The notes under the pieces are model-generated. The model saw only the letters and a program-made list of their open reading frames with translations, was not told where the DNA came from and did not search any database. The translations under genes were made by a program, and so were the position numbers. 64,000 nucleotides of DNA. Source: Bradyrhizobium liaoningense. Its GTDB lineage: Bacteria > Pseudomonadota > Alphaproteobacteria > Rhizobiales > Xanthobacteraceae. Position 1 is the stretch's first letter, and each line of letters starts with the position of its first letter. The stretch is taken from the NCBI RefSeq assembly GCF_018130825.1, contig NZ_JAFCJS010000001.1:868001-932000 (forward strand). Direction: 5' to 3'. This document shows, one piece after another, positions 17,145 to 25,741 of this stretch.

Positions 17145-18053
17145 ATGCGTTGTCTCACCACGGCGGTCGTTCTGGCCGTTGCATTTGCCGTGCCGGCTGG
17201 TGCGGAGGAATTGACCGGCACGCTGAAGAAGATCAAGGACACCGGCGCGATCACGCTCGGCGTGCGCGACAGTTCCGTACCCTTCAGCTACATCGACGAG
17301 AAGCAGAAGACCGTCGGCTACGCCATCGACATCTGCATGAAGATCGTCGAAGAGATCAAGGCCGAGCTGAAGCTGGACAAGCTTGCGGTCAACGAGAACC
17401 TGGTCACCTCGTCCAACCGCATTCCGCTGATGGCCAACGGCACCATCGATCTCGAATGCGGCTCAACCACCAACAACGCCGAGCGCCAGAAGCAGGTCTG
17501 GTTCACCAACACCCATTTCCTCACGGCGAGCCGTTTCGTGTCGAAGAAGGCTTCAAAGCTCGATCAGATCGATGACCTCAAGGGCAAGGCCGTCGTCTCG
17601 GTCTCTGGCACCACCAACATCACCCAGCTCAACAAGGCCAACGCGGCCCGGTCGCTCGGCATCACCGTGATGAATGCCAAGGATGTCCCGGAGGCGTTCC
17701 TGATGCTCGAGACCGACCGCGCGGTAGCCTTCGTCATGGACGACATCCAGCTTGCGTCCATGATTGCCTCGGCGAAGGATCCGTCGCTCTACGCCATCAG
17801 CACCGGCGCTTTTTCCGATCCCGAACCCTACGGCATCATGCTGCGCAAGGATGACACAACATTCAAGGCCGTGGTCGATCGGGCCACCGCAAGACTCTAC
17901 AAAAGCCCGGAGATCGAGAAGATCTACAACAAATGGTTCATGGAGCCGGTGCCGCCGCGCGGCCTTAACTTCCACGTGCCCATGCCCGTGTCGATGAAGA
18001 AGTCGTTCGAGCACCCCTCGGACAATCCCGATCCGGCCTCGTACGGGGGCTGA
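17145..18053 (+). CDS. amino-acid ABC transporter substrate-binding protein (GltI-like)
   Basis: 302 residues with a signal peptide (AVVLAVAFAVPAGAEE). GAITLGVRDSSVPFSYIDEKQKTVGYAIDICMKI is the family signature of polar-amino-acid binding proteins. IPLMANGTIDLECGSTTNNAERQKQVWFT matches the glutamate/aspartate GltI subgroup. The start at 17145 has AAGGGAAG upstream. No permease or ATPase gene is nearby, so it must work with a transporter encoded elsewhere. Ends just before REP-like copy 2. Confidence 0.88.
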   Translation: MRCLTTAVVLAVAFAVPAGAEELTGTLKKIKDTGAITLGVRDSSVPFSYIDEKQKTVGYAIDICMKIVEEIKAELKLDKLAVNENLVTSSNRIPLMANGTIDLECGSTTNNAERQKQVWFTNTHFLTASRFVSKKASKLDQIDDLKGKAVVSVSGTTNITQLNKANAARSLGITVMNAKDVPEAFLMLETDRAVAFVMDDIQLASMIASAKDPSLYAISTGAFSDPEPYGIMLRKDDTTFKAVVDRATARLYKSPEIEKIYNKWFMEPVPPRGLNFHVPMPVSMKKSFEHPSDNPDPASYGG

Positions 18054-18072
18054 CGAAAACCTCCGCTGCGTT

Positions 18073-18155
18073 GCCCGGATGGAGCGCAGCGTAATCCGGG
18101 GTCCTCTTGCGCAGATGCAGCGGTCCCGGATTGCGCTTCGCTCCATCCGGGCTAC
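18073..18155. repeat. REP-like inverted repeat element, copy 2
   Basis: Same arms as copy 1 (GCCCGGATGGAGCGCAGCGT ... CGCTTCGCTCCATCCGGGCTA) with a different loop of about 22 bases. It sits between the convergent ends of the binding-protein gene and the cupin gene, where it could form a hairpin in both transcripts. Confidence 0.85.
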
Positions 18156-18158
18156 CGG

Positions 18159-18662
18159 CTACTCTAGCAACGTCGTCAGCTGCGCGCCCTCGTCCGCCAC
18201 GAACACGGCGATCAATTCCGCCGGCTCTGTCGCGCTCGCGTTCGCCGACACCAGATGCGTCGAGCCCGGCGGCTCGAAGAACGACTGGCCGACACCAAAC
18301 GTCTCGACCGGGCCGCCGCCGAGCTGGGAGCGGATCTCGCCCTTGGTGATGTAGGCGGTCACCGAGCCCGCGTGGCGATGCGGCCGCGAAAACCCGCCGG
18401 GGCCGTAGAACACGCGCACGATGGTGACGCGCTTGCCCGGGACGTTCGGCAGTGCGTAAGAACCGATCGGCTCGACCTTGTCGAGCGGCGAGCTCTCCGC
18501 CGCGGTCGCGCAGAGCGGCGCCAGCGCGCCGGAGACAGTGTCGATCGTCAGCGGCAGCGCCTTGCCGATCGCAAACGCGCAGGCGAGCCCTGCGACGACC
18601 GCGAGCACCGCCGAACGGGACGGCGTCGGATGTTGCACGGCAGAAAAGCTCATGGCTGTCAT
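18159..18662 (-). CDS. membrane-anchored or secreted cupin protein
   Basis: 167 residues from ATG at 18662 with GGGAG upstream. A long N-terminal hydrophobic segment (SAVLAVVAGLACAFAIGKAL) acts as anchor or signal. The cupin core has YGPGGFSRPHRHAGSVTAYITKGEIRSQL (H-x-H motif) and PPGSTHLVSANAS (second motif His). It closely resembles the protein at 39174-39596, so these are paralogues. The gene follows the AhpD-like gene by 19 bases on the same strand and is probably in the same MarR-controlled operon. Confidence 0.8.
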   Translation of the reverse strand: MTAMSFSAVQHPTPSRSAVLAVVAGLACAFAIGKALPLTIDTVSGALAPLCATAAESSPLDKVEPIGSYALPNVPGKRVTIVRVFYGPGGFSRPHRHAGSVTAYITKGEIRSQLGGGPVETFGVGQSFFEPPGSTHLVSANASATEPAELIAVFVADEGAQLTTLLE

Positions 18663-18681
18663 CGTGATCTCCCTTGTTCCA

Positions 18682-19161
18682 TCAGGATGCAGCGGTGGCC
18701 GCAGCGGCCGGCCGCTTCGCAGGCGTCCAGCGAAACGCTGCGCCAAAACGGTTCCAGATATTGATCGAGGCGACCGCCGATGTCAGATACGTCAGCTCCG
18801 TCTCGGAGAATTCGCGAGATGCTTCCGCGTAGACCTCCTCGCTGACGCCGTCGGGCAGGCAGGTCAGCGCCTCGGCCCAGGCCAGGGCCGCCCGCTCGCG
18901 TGCGGAAAAGATCGGCGCCTCGCGCCAGACCGCAACCAGATGGAGCTTGTCGACGGGCACGCCGATGCGCTCCGACAACAGGACGTGGTGCTGAACGCAG
19001 AAGGCGCAGCCATTGATCTGCGAGGCGCGCAGCTTGACCAGCTCGAGCAGCTGCTTGTCGAGGCCTGCTTTGGCCGCCAGCTGGCCCAGCGCCAGCACCA
19101 GATCATACGCGTCCGGCGCGATCCGCTTGAAATCCTCGTATTCGCTGCGGGCGTGTGACAT
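18682..19161 (-). CDS. carboxymuconolactone decarboxylase/AhpD-like protein
   Basis: 159 residues. QINGCAFCVQHHVLLSERIG gives the C-x-x-C plus downstream His motif (Cys52, Cys55, His58/59) of AhpD-type alkylhydroperoxidases; REAPIFSARERAALAWAEAL is also conserved in the family. AhpD proteins reduce peroxides through a thiol pair, but many CMD paralogues have other or unknown substrates. The start at 19161 is chosen as the first ATG after the operator region; an upstream open extension would cross the operators. Confidence 0.85.
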   Translation of the reverse strand: MSHARSEYEDFKRIAPDAYDLVLALGQLAAKAGLDKQLLELVKLRASQINGCAFCVQHHVLLSERIGVPVDKLHLVAVWREAPIFSARERAALAWAEALTCLPDGVSEEVYAEASREFSETELTYLTSAVASINIWNRFGAAFRWTPAKRPAAAATAAS

Positions 19162-19181
19162 TGCCTTGCACCTCGTGTTAT

Positions 19182-19216
19182 TGTAAGAGCACTGATACAT
19201 TATAAGAGCTCTTATA
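19182..19216. promoter_or_regulatory. twin operator for the divergent MarR regulator
   Basis: TATAAGAGCTCTTATA (19201-19216) is a perfect 16-base palindrome. TGTAAGAGCACTGATA (19182-19197) matches it at 13 of 16 positions. The centres are 19 bases apart, nearly two helical turns. The pair fills the space between the AhpD-like and marR-like genes, and its last base is the first base of the marR ATG. Confidence 0.75.
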
Positions 19217-19740
19217 TGTTGCGCAAGTCGTCCGGCATCACAAGATCGAAAACCTCCCGGAAGGCGCCTGCCGATGACGGCGCGGTACGCGTTCCCGCCC
19301 CCGGCGAAGGCAAGCGGGGCGAAGAAGGCTATCTCGGCTACCTCTTGCGTCAGGCCCATGCCGCGGTGCGCTTGACGATGGAACGCACGCTCGCCGATCT
19401 CGGCGTGACGTCGCCGCAATTCGCGGTGCTGACGATGCTGAATGCCTATCCCGGACTATCCGGCGCCGACGTCGCCCGCCTCACCTTCCTGACGCCGCAG
19501 ACCGTCGGCGTCATCATCCGCAATCTCGAGCGCGACGGCGCGATCGTGATGACGCCCCATCCGGTCCATGGCCGTATCCAGCAATGGACGCTGACGCCGC
19601 GCGGGGCAACGCTGTTGAAGGCCTGCAGGGAACGCGTGATCGCGCTGGAGAAGCGCCTTGCCCGGACTCTGGATGCCAAGGCGGAAACCGCCGTCCGGCG
19701 CTGGCTTGCCGGCATCGCCGCCGATTTGCAGGAGGATTAG
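19216..19740 (+). CDS. MarR family transcriptional regulator
   Basis: 174 residues. After a basic 40-residue tail comes the MarR winged helix: YLLRQAHAAVRLTMERTLADLGVTSPQFAVLTMLNAYPGLSGADVARLTFLTPQTVGVIIRNLERDGAIVM, then the wing HPVHGRIQQWTLTPRGATLL. Divergent from the AhpD-like/cupin pair, with twin operators between, so it most likely represses both directions. No conserved redox Cys pair is obvious in the N-terminus, so the inducer is unclear. The AAGAG that could serve as ribosome site lies inside the operator. Confidence 0.9.
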   Translation: MLRKSSGITRSKTSRKAPADDGAVRVPAPGEGKRGEEGYLGYLLRQAHAAVRLTMERTLADLGVTSPQFAVLTMLNAYPGLSGADVARLTFLTPQTVGVIIRNLERDGAIVMTPHPVHGRIQQWTLTPRGATLLKACRERVIALEKRLARTLDAKAETAVRRWLAGIAADLQED

Positions 19741-19746
19741 GCGGGC

Positions 19747-19929
19747 CTAGTCGCCACCGCCTCCGTCGCCGCATCCTCCGCCGCCGTCGAAATCCGGGAG
19801 GTCGCCGCCGGCGCCATCGCCCTGAATGCCGCGGCCAAAGTTCTCGGCGACGATCATCAGGATCACCACGAACAAGCCGGCGCCGAAGGGCCAGGGATTG
19901 GCACGGATGATCTCGAGCAGCTCCCGCAT
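19747..19929 (-). CDS. 60-residue membrane protein with Gly/Asp-rich tail
   Basis: Start ATG at 19929 (MRELLEIIRANPWPFGAG). One helix (GAGLFVVILMIVAENFG) is followed by a glycine- and aspartate-rich end with a cysteine (DFDGGGGCGDGGGGD). An upstream in-frame start at 20007 exists. Small proteins with this helix plus GGxxCGGG tail recur in alphaproteobacteria; no function known. Confidence 0.55.
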   Translation of the reverse strand: MRELLEIIRANPWPFGAGLFVVILMIVAENFGRGIQGDGAGGDLPDFDGGGGCGDGGGGD

Positions 19930-20014
19930 GTGCGCATCTTGCGCAGACGGAAGCGAACCGACCGTAAAGCTCCAGGTACAAATTTGGGGATAAGCAGGCT
20001 CGTGCAAGGGCGGC

Positions 20015-20266
20015 CTAATCGCCCTTCAATACCTTCTTAACCTCGCCGTCGGGCCAGGTCTCGCCGGCGGCGATCACCCGCACGCGGGTTTGGTCCGTGC
20101 CATTCACCAGCACATGCGAACTTACCCGGTCGCCACTCGGCTCCAGGCGCAAATCGGTCTCGGGCTTCCAGCTCAGCGTGGTCGCGAGGTCGCCGGGGAA
20201 AATCTGCCATTGCGATCCGTCGTCGAGTTCGACGACGTGGCTTTCCGCATGTGCGCGTATCTTCAT
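20015..20266 (-). CDS. 83-residue hypothetical protein
   Basis: Start ATG at 20266 with GGGGTGGA upstream. Sequence such as HVVELDDGSQWQIFPGDLATTLSWKPETDLRLEP and TDQTRVRVIAAGETWPDGEVKKVLKGD alternates short beta-like segments, resembling small beta-sandwich proteins of unknown function. No signal peptide. Lies upstream of and parallel to the 60-residue membrane protein gene. Confidence 0.6.
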   Translation of the reverse strand: MKIRAHAESHVVELDDGSQWQIFPGDLATTLSWKPETDLRLEPSGDRVSSHVLVNGTDQTRVRVIAAGETWPDGEVKKVLKGD

Positions 20267-20488
20267 TCCACCCCGCATTCTCGACGACGTTCCGTCAGTC
20301 GGTGTCGTGATGAATCACGGCTTTGCTGCGATTGCCGAATTCATCTTCCTTTTTGATCACAGTGGTGGAATGCGGCAGTGCGACACTTGTTCCGCTGGGA
20401 ACGGGCGAGGCGATCGGGCAGAATTCGGACCTCGTTACTGTTCCTGGAACCGACTCACACGGGCCATGTTTCCGGCTAGAATGTGCCC

Positions 20489-21718
20489 ATGAAGCACGCT
20501 GATTCCTCGCCCCGACATACCCGCCGCGCCCTGCTCCAGTCGACACTCGGTGCGGCCGCTTTGCTGGCGCTCCCGACGCGCGTCCTCGCCGCGCCTGCCG
20601 GCTTCGACGAATGGCGCGAGAGCTTTCGCGCACGCGCGATGTCCAAGGGAATCTCGGCTGTGACCTGGCAGCGCGCGATGGGGCGGGTCGAGCCCGACAT
20701 GAGCGTGTTCAAGCAGATGCGCAACCAGCCCGAATTCCACGAGCAGGTCTGGCAATACATCAACCGCCGCGTCTCGGACTGGCGCATCATCAACGGCAAG
20801 ATCGCGCTGAAGAACAACGAGGCGCTGCTCGCGCGCATCGAGCGCGATTTCGGCGTCGAGCGCGGCACGCTGCTGGCGCTGTGGGGCGTCGAGTCCGCCT
20901 ATGGCGATCCCCTGGTGCAGCAGAACCACATGACGCCGGTGTTTCCCTCGCTCGCCGCGCTCGCCTGGAACGAGCCGCGCCGCAAGGCCTATTGGGAGAC
21001 CGAGCTGATCAACGCGCTCCGCATCGTCGACAAGGGCTGGAGCACGCCGGAGGAGATGAAGGGCTCCTGGGCCGGCGCGATGGGGCATTCGCAATGGATG
21101 CCGGAGGTCTGGCTCAATGTCGGCATCGACTATGACGGCGACGGCAAGGTCTCGCCGTTCGGCAAGCCGGATGATGCGCTGGGCTCGACCGCAAAATATC
21201 TCGTCAATCGCGGCAAGTGGCACCGCGGCGAGCACTGGGGCTACGAGGTGCGCGCGTCCGGCGAGTTGAGCGGCAGCCGGACCTACGCGGCCTGGCAGGC
21301 GGCCGGTGTCACCCGCGCCGATGGCCAGCCGTTTCCGCAGCCGAACGCCTCGGCGCAGATGTGGACGCCGGTTGCGGGCGGACCGACATTCCTGCTGGGA
21401 CCGAACTTCTACTCGGTGAAGAGCTACAATCCCTCGATGAATTATGCGCTGGCGATCTGCCATCTCGGCGACCGCTGTCTCGGCGCGCCGCCCTTCATCC
21501 AGCCCTTCCCCGGCTCCGAGCGTGCGCTGACGCTGGCCGAGGTGCAGGAGATGCAGACGCGGCTGACGAAGGCCGGTTTCGACACCGGCGGCACCGACGG
21601 CCGTGTCGGCAACGACACCATGAAGGCAATCAAGGATTTCCAGCAGCGCGCCGGGATCACGCCGGCGGATGGCTATGGTGGCCTGAAGGTGCTGGCGAAG
21701 CTGCGGCAGGGGTCGTAG
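20489..21718 (+). CDS. lytic murein transglycosylase, MltB-like, with peptidoglycan-binding domain
   Basis: 409 residues with an N-terminal export signal (TRRALLQSTLGAAALLALPTRVLAAP). The MltB-type catalytic domain has LLALWGVESAYGDPL with catalytic Glu135, followed by GSWAGAMGHSQWMPEVW and KYLVNRGKWHRGEHWGYEV. Residues about 345-405 (LTLAEVQEMQTRLTKAGFDTGGTDGRVGNDTMKAIKDFQQRAG) form a PG_binding_1 repeat. It cleaves glycan strands to 1,6-anhydro products. The start is ATG 20489; a GTG at 20483 is in frame. Confidence 0.92.
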   Translation: MKHADSSPRHTRRALLQSTLGAAALLALPTRVLAAPAGFDEWRESFRARAMSKGISAVTWQRAMGRVEPDMSVFKQMRNQPEFHEQVWQYINRRVSDWRIINGKIALKNNEALLARIERDFGVERGTLLALWGVESAYGDPLVQQNHMTPVFPSLAALAWNEPRRKAYWETELINALRIVDKGWSTPEEMKGSWAGAMGHSQWMPEVWLNVGIDYDGDGKVSPFGKPDDALGSTAKYLVNRGKWHRGEHWGYEVRASGELSGSRTYAAWQAAGVTRADGQPFPQPNASAQMWTPVAGGPTFLLGPNFYSVKSYNPSMNYALAICHLGDRCLGAPPFIQPFPGSERALTLAEVQEMQTRLTKAGFDTGGTDGRVGNDTMKAIKDFQQRAGITPADGYGGLKVLAKLRQGS

Positions 21719-21728
21719 CGCGAGCCCG

Positions 21729-21811
21729 TAGCCCGGATGGAGCGAAGCGCAATCCGGGACTTTGCTTCCACGGTTGCCGCCCCCGGATTACGCTTCGCTC
21801 CATCCGGGCTA
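21729..21811. repeat. REP-like inverted repeat element, copy 3
   Basis: Same arms as copies 1 and 2 with a loop of about 22 bases; it differs from copy 1 at about two positions in the left arm. Sits between the convergent transglycosylase and class II aldolase genes. Confidence 0.85.
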
Positions 21812-21822
21812 CGCGATCATCG

Positions 21823-22620
21823 CTAATGCCTGTATTGCGGCTCCTCGGCGTCGAGCTGGCGGCGGATCGCAGCGAGATGCAGCCGCGCGGATTCGGAATC
21901 GCCCTCGCGCATCTGCCGGTAGGTTTCGGCCGCGATCGCCGGATCGACCGGCAGCACTTTCCGCCCCGTCGACATCGCGAGCACCTGCACTTCGGCGGCG
22001 CGTTCGAGATAGTAGAGATCATCCCAGGCTTCCGCGATGGTCGGGGCCAGCACCATCACGCCGTGATGCTTCATGAAGACGATGTCGGCATCGCCGACGG
22101 CGGAGGCGATGCGCGCGCCTTCGCGGTTATCGAGTGCGAGGCCGTTGTAGTCGCGGTCGACCACCGTGCGGCCATAGAATTTCAGCGCGGTTTGCCCGGC
22201 CCAGATCAGCGGATCGCCTTCGGTCATCGACAGCGCCGTCGCATAGGGCATGTGGGTGTGGAAGGCGACCTTGGCGCGCGGCAGGAGCCTGTGCATCTCG
22301 GCATGGATGTAGAAGGCCGTCGCCTCGGGCGCGCCATCCCCGTCGAGAACGTTGCCGTGGAAGTCGCAGATCAGGAGCTTTGATGCCGTCAGCTCGCGGA
22401 AGGCGTAGCCATAGGGATTGACGAGGAACAGGTCGTCATGGCCCGGCACGACGGCCGAGAAGTGGTTGCAGATGCCCTCCTCAAAACCGTTGCGCGCGGC
22501 CATGCGGAAGCAGGCGGCGAGGTCCTCGCGCGCGGTGCGGATCGCATCGCTGGCAAGGTCCGGCCGGTTCGAGCGGAATGGCGCGGGCGAGGAAGAAGAC
22601 GAATGAAGGCTGTGCGCCAT
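21823..22620 (-). CDS. class II aldolase/adducin family protein
   Basis: 265 residues. The fold is recognised from NGFEEGICNHFSAVVPGHDDLFLVNPYG (substrate loop), KVAFHTHMPYATALS with the H-x-H zinc ligands, and VFMKHHGVMVLAPTIAEAW with a third histidine pair. Family members cleave or form sugar phosphates, or act as decarboxylases; this one resembles the class II aldolases paired with SDR enzymes. It lies 96 bases downstream of the SDR gene on the same strand, suggesting a shared pathway. Substrate not assignable. Confidence 0.85.
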   Translation of the reverse strand: MAHSLHSSSSSPAPFRSNRPDLASDAIRTAREDLAACFRMAARNGFEEGICNHFSAVVPGHDDLFLVNPYGYAFRELTASKLLICDFHGNVLDGDGAPEATAFYIHAEMHRLLPRAKVAFHTHMPYATALSMTEGDPLIWAGQTALKFYGRTVVDRDYNGLALDNREGARIASAVGDADIVFMKHHGVMVLAPTIAEAWDDLYYLERAAEVQVLAMSTGRKVLPVDPAIAAETYRQMREGDSESARLHLAAIRRQLDAEEPQYRH

Positions 22621-22716
22621 GGCGAAGGACACCTTTGTCGGTCGGAAGCTGTCCGCCTTGTACAGGGGCTGCGCCTGCGCGTCAGCCCCTGCGACCGCCA
22701 CCCTGCCCTGCGCCGT

Positions 22717-23532
22717 TCAGGCGCGCCGCGGCACACCACCGGCGTTCATGCCGCCATCGATGACGAGCTCGCTGCCGGTAACGTAGCGCGAGCCGTCGGA
22801 GGCCAGATACAGCACGCCGGAGGCAATCTCCGCGGCCTGCCCGGCACGGCCCAAAGGCGTAACGATCCGCGCGCGCTCTTCCGGATCGATCGGGGCGTTC
22901 TGCCCGGCGCCGCTCGCCCCGGTCGGGATCTTGCCCCAGATCGGCGTGTCGATGATGCCGGGGTGGACGGAGTTGACGCGGATACCGTCGCCGGCGGCCG
23001 CACACTCCATCGCGATCGACTTGGCGAACAGCCGGACGCCGCCCTTGGTCAGCGAATAGGCCGACAGCCCTGGCGAGCCGCGCAGGCCTGCGAGCGAGGA
23101 CATCATGACAATCGAGCCGCCGCCGGTCTTGCGCATCAACGGCAGGCAGTGCTTGACCGACAGGAACACGCCGTCGAGATTGATCGCATTCTGCTTGTGC
23201 CAGTCGGACAGCGTCATATCGACGATCGAGGGCACGGCAATGCCGATGCCGGCATTGGAGACCATGATGTCGAGCCGGCCATAGCGCTTGCCGACCTCGG
23301 CAACGATCTCGATCCAGCGTTCCTCGCTGGTGACGTCCTGCTCCAGGAAGATCGCCTTGCCACCGGCGTTTGTGACACGCTTGACGAGCTCAGGGCCACG
23401 CAGCTCGTCGATGTCAGCGATGACAACGGTCGCGCCCTCGCGCGCGAACAGCTCGACGATGGCCTCGCCGATGCCCGAAGCGCCGCCCGTCACCAGCGCG
23501 ACCTTGCCCTCAACCTGCCCTGCCATGTTCAC
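22717..23532 (-). CDS. SDR family oxidoreductase
   Basis: 271-residue classical short-chain dehydrogenase. TGGASGIGEA is the cofactor loop, IADIDE after beta-2 with Asp suggests NAD preference, NAG (VSNAGIG) follows, and the catalytic set is MMSSL then SAYSLTKGGV (Ser, Tyr, Lys). The end YVTGSELVIDGGMNAGG is the usual C-terminal signature. Upstream of the class II aldolase gene in the same direction; recJ lies further upstream, separated by a short inverted repeat. Confidence 0.9.
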   Translation of the reverse strand: MNMAGQVEGKVALVTGGASGIGEAIVELFAREGATVVIADIDELRGPELVKRVTNAGGKAIFLEQDVTSEERWIEIVAEVGKRYGRLDIMVSNAGIGIAVPSIVDMTLSDWHKQNAINLDGVFLSVKHCLPLMRKTGGGSIVMMSSLAGLRGSPGLSAYSLTKGGVRLFAKSIAMECAAAGDGIRVNSVHPGIIDTPIWGKIPTGASGAGQNAPIDPEERARIVTPLGRAGQAAEIASGVLYLASDGSRYVTGSELVIDGGMNAGGVPRRA

Positions 23533-23579
23533 TCCCTTTTTTTGTTTGAGCGGCTTATTCTTGACGCATGATCTCCGCG

Positions 23580-23598
23580 CAAACGCGTATCGCGTTTG
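23580..23598. repeat. short inverted repeat between recJ and the SDR gene
   Basis: CAAACGCG-TAT-CGCGTTTG, an 8-bp perfect stem. No T-tract on either strand. The surrounding GCATGATCTCCGCG... looks like part of a common intergenic mosaic repeat of this group, though I see only one copy here. Confidence 0.5.
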
Positions 23599-23615
23599 TC
23601 GCGAGGGATCTTGCG

Positions 23616-25457
23616 TTATCTAATCACGGATGGCCCCTGGTCCGGTAGGGCGACATCGATGACGCGGAATTGCACGCGCTCGGCGCCCTGGTAGCGATCG
23701 ACCGACAACGAGCCCGCGACATGCATCTGCTGGCCACGGTTGGCGAGCAGCGCATTGCCGAGCTTCTGGCCGACCGAACGGAACGCGATGCCGTTGACGA
23801 TGGAGCCGTCGCCCGACTTGAAGCGCAGGCGCAGATGCGCCTGCCCGACCTCGTCGGCGAACACGAGCTGATGCCCCGGCAGCGCCAGCACTGGCTCCGG
23901 ATTGCCGCTGCCGAAGGGACCGGCGCGATTGAGCGTGGTCGCAAGCTCCGTCGTCACCGCGCGTGCGGAGACCGCGCCGTCGATATAGAGCTCGTTGACG
24001 TGGCGCGCCTCCGCAACGTCCTGCGCCAGCGCGTTCTCGAGATAGGCGCGGAATTCGGCGAGCTTTTCCTTGCGCAGCGTCACGCCGGCGGCCATCGCGT
24101 GGCCACCGCCTTTCAACAAAATCCCGTCGGCGACCGCCTGCCGCACCGCCTTGCCGAGATCGACGCCGGCAATCGAGCGGCCCGAGCCGGTGCCGATGCC
24201 GCCGGGTTCGAGCGCAATGGCGAAAGCGGGTCGCGAAAACTTCTCCTTCAGGCGCGAGGCAACGAGGCCGACCACGCCCGGATGCCAGCCTTCGGACGCC
24301 GTGACGATGACGCCGAGCTTGTCCTCCAACCCGATCGAGGCGAGCGCTTCGGCTTCGGCCTGGGCTTCAGCCGCCTGCTCGATGACGCGGCGCTCGCTGT
24401 TGAGGCGATCGAGCTCGGCCGCGATCCGCGCCGCCTCGACGCTGTCGCCTTCTAGCAGCAGCCGCACGCCAAGATCGGCGCGGCCGATGCGGCCACCGGC
24501 ATTGACACGCGGGCCCAGCATGAAGCCGAGATGCCAGGCCTCCGGCGGGCCGTTGAGCCGTGCCACGTCCATCAGCGCGGTGTGGCCGATGTGGTCGCGC
24601 CGCCGCATCGCGATCAGCCCCTTTGCGACGAAGGCGCGGTTGAGACCGATCAGCGGCGCCACATCGGCAACCGTGCCGAGCGCAACGTGATGCAGCATGC
24701 CGAGCAGATCGGGCTCGGGCATCTCAGTGCTCCAGAAGCCGCGCTGGCGCAGCTCGCGATTGACCGCGACCAGCGTGACCAGCACGAGGCCGACGGCGGC
24801 GAGATGGCCGAGGCCGGAGAGATCGTCGGGGCGGTTCGGGTTGACCAGCGCATCCACCTCGGGAAGATCGAGGCCGCATTGGTGGTGGTCGATCACAACC
24901 ACGGACATGCCGAGGCGCTTGGCCTCCGCGAGCGGCTCGATGCTGGTGGTGCCGCAATCGACGGTGACGAGCAGCGTCGCGCCCTTTGCCGCCAGGCCGC
25001 GAACCGCTTCGACGTTCGGGCCGTAGCCCTCGAAGATCCGGTCGGGAATGTGGATCAGCGGATCGAGCCCGCAATGGCGCAGGTGCCAGGCCAGCAGCGC
25101 CGCCGAGGTCGCGCCGTCGACGTCGTAGTCGCCGAAGACCGCGACCTTCTCGCCCCTCACCGCCGCATCCGCGATGCGCCTGGCGGCGGCCTCCATTTCC
25201 GTCACCGTAAACGGGTCCGGAAGCAGCTTGCGGATGGTCGGATCGAGAAAGTCGGCCACGGCGTCGATATCGACGCCGCGGCCCGCCAGCACGCGCGCCA
25301 GCAGCTCCGGCAACTGGTGCCGCTGCACGATGGCGAGCGCCTGAGCTGCCCCGCGAGCGTCCAGCCGGTCGCGCCAGAGCTTGTCGGTGAGCGAGCGCGC
25401 CACCCCCAGGAACGCCTGGGGCAGTTCGACGGGCAAGGCTGTGGCGGGCGGCGTCAT
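23616..25457 (-). CDS. recJ: single-stranded-DNA-specific exonuclease RecJ
   Basis: 613 residues. DHH-family phosphoesterase motifs: VAVFGDYDVDGATSAALLAWHL (motif I), VTVDCGTTSIEPL (motif II), VVIDHHQCGLDLPEVDALVNPNR (motif III DHH), and later HVALGTVADVAPL. The DHHA1 region LGVIVTASEGWHPGVVGLVASRLKEKFSRPAFAIA and KGGGHAMAAGVTL follows, then the OB-fold end. RecJ degrades 5-prime ssDNA ends in recombination and mismatch repair. Start chosen at ATG 25457; an open in-frame extension to 25571 is unlike the family. Confidence 0.95.
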   Translation of the reverse strand: MTPPATALPVELPQAFLGVARSLTDKLWRDRLDARGAAQALAIVQRHQLPELLARVLAGRGVDIDAVADFLDPTIRKLLPDPFTVTEMEAAARRIADAAVRGEKVAVFGDYDVDGATSAALLAWHLRHCGLDPLIHIPDRIFEGYGPNVEAVRGLAAKGATLLVTVDCGTTSIEPLAEAKRLGMSVVVIDHHQCGLDLPEVDALVNPNRPDDLSGLGHLAAVGLVLVTLVAVNRELRQRGFWSTEMPEPDLLGMLHHVALGTVADVAPLIGLNRAFVAKGLIAMRRRDHIGHTALMDVARLNGPPEAWHLGFMLGPRVNAGGRIGRADLGVRLLLEGDSVEAARIAAELDRLNSERRVIEQAAEAQAEAEALASIGLEDKLGVIVTASEGWHPGVVGLVASRLKEKFSRPAFAIALEPGGIGTGSGRSIAGVDLGKAVRQAVADGILLKGGGHAMAAGVTLRKEKLAEFRAYLENALAQDVAEARHVNELYIDGAVSARAVTTELATTLNRAGPFGSGNPEPVLALPGHQLVFADEVGQAHLRLRFKSGDGSIVNGIAFRSVGQKLGNALLANRGQQMHVAGSLSVDRYQGAERVQFRVIDVALPDQGPSVIR

Positions 25458-25741
25458 GACGAGGCTATCGGTTGGGGAACTCGGGTCCGGGCGATCACGC
25501 TGGCGGCCCGGTACTGGCTTTAGGGGATTGGCCGGGAAACTCCGGCGATTTGCAACGGCCGGGCCGCACAAAGCGGTGGATGGCCGGCCGGCAGGCCGGA
25601 GTGACTATCATTTAGGCATTCCGCCGAATAGCAAATTAAGCAGGCGTTAGGCGGAATCCTCGAAAAAGAATCGTATTCGATCTGTAAGTTGTTGTTCCGG
25701 GTTCATTGCAGATCAGGCCTCATTGCCAAGGGAAGTCCCCG

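Noticed and set aside
18073..18155. REP-like copies considered as CRISPR repeats
   Set aside because: Only three copies scattered over 18 kb, with long imperfect palindromic arms and no regular spacers.
23580..23598. Hairpin between recJ and the SDR gene as a terminator
   Set aside because: Good stem but no T-tract on either strand; recorded only as an inverted repeat.
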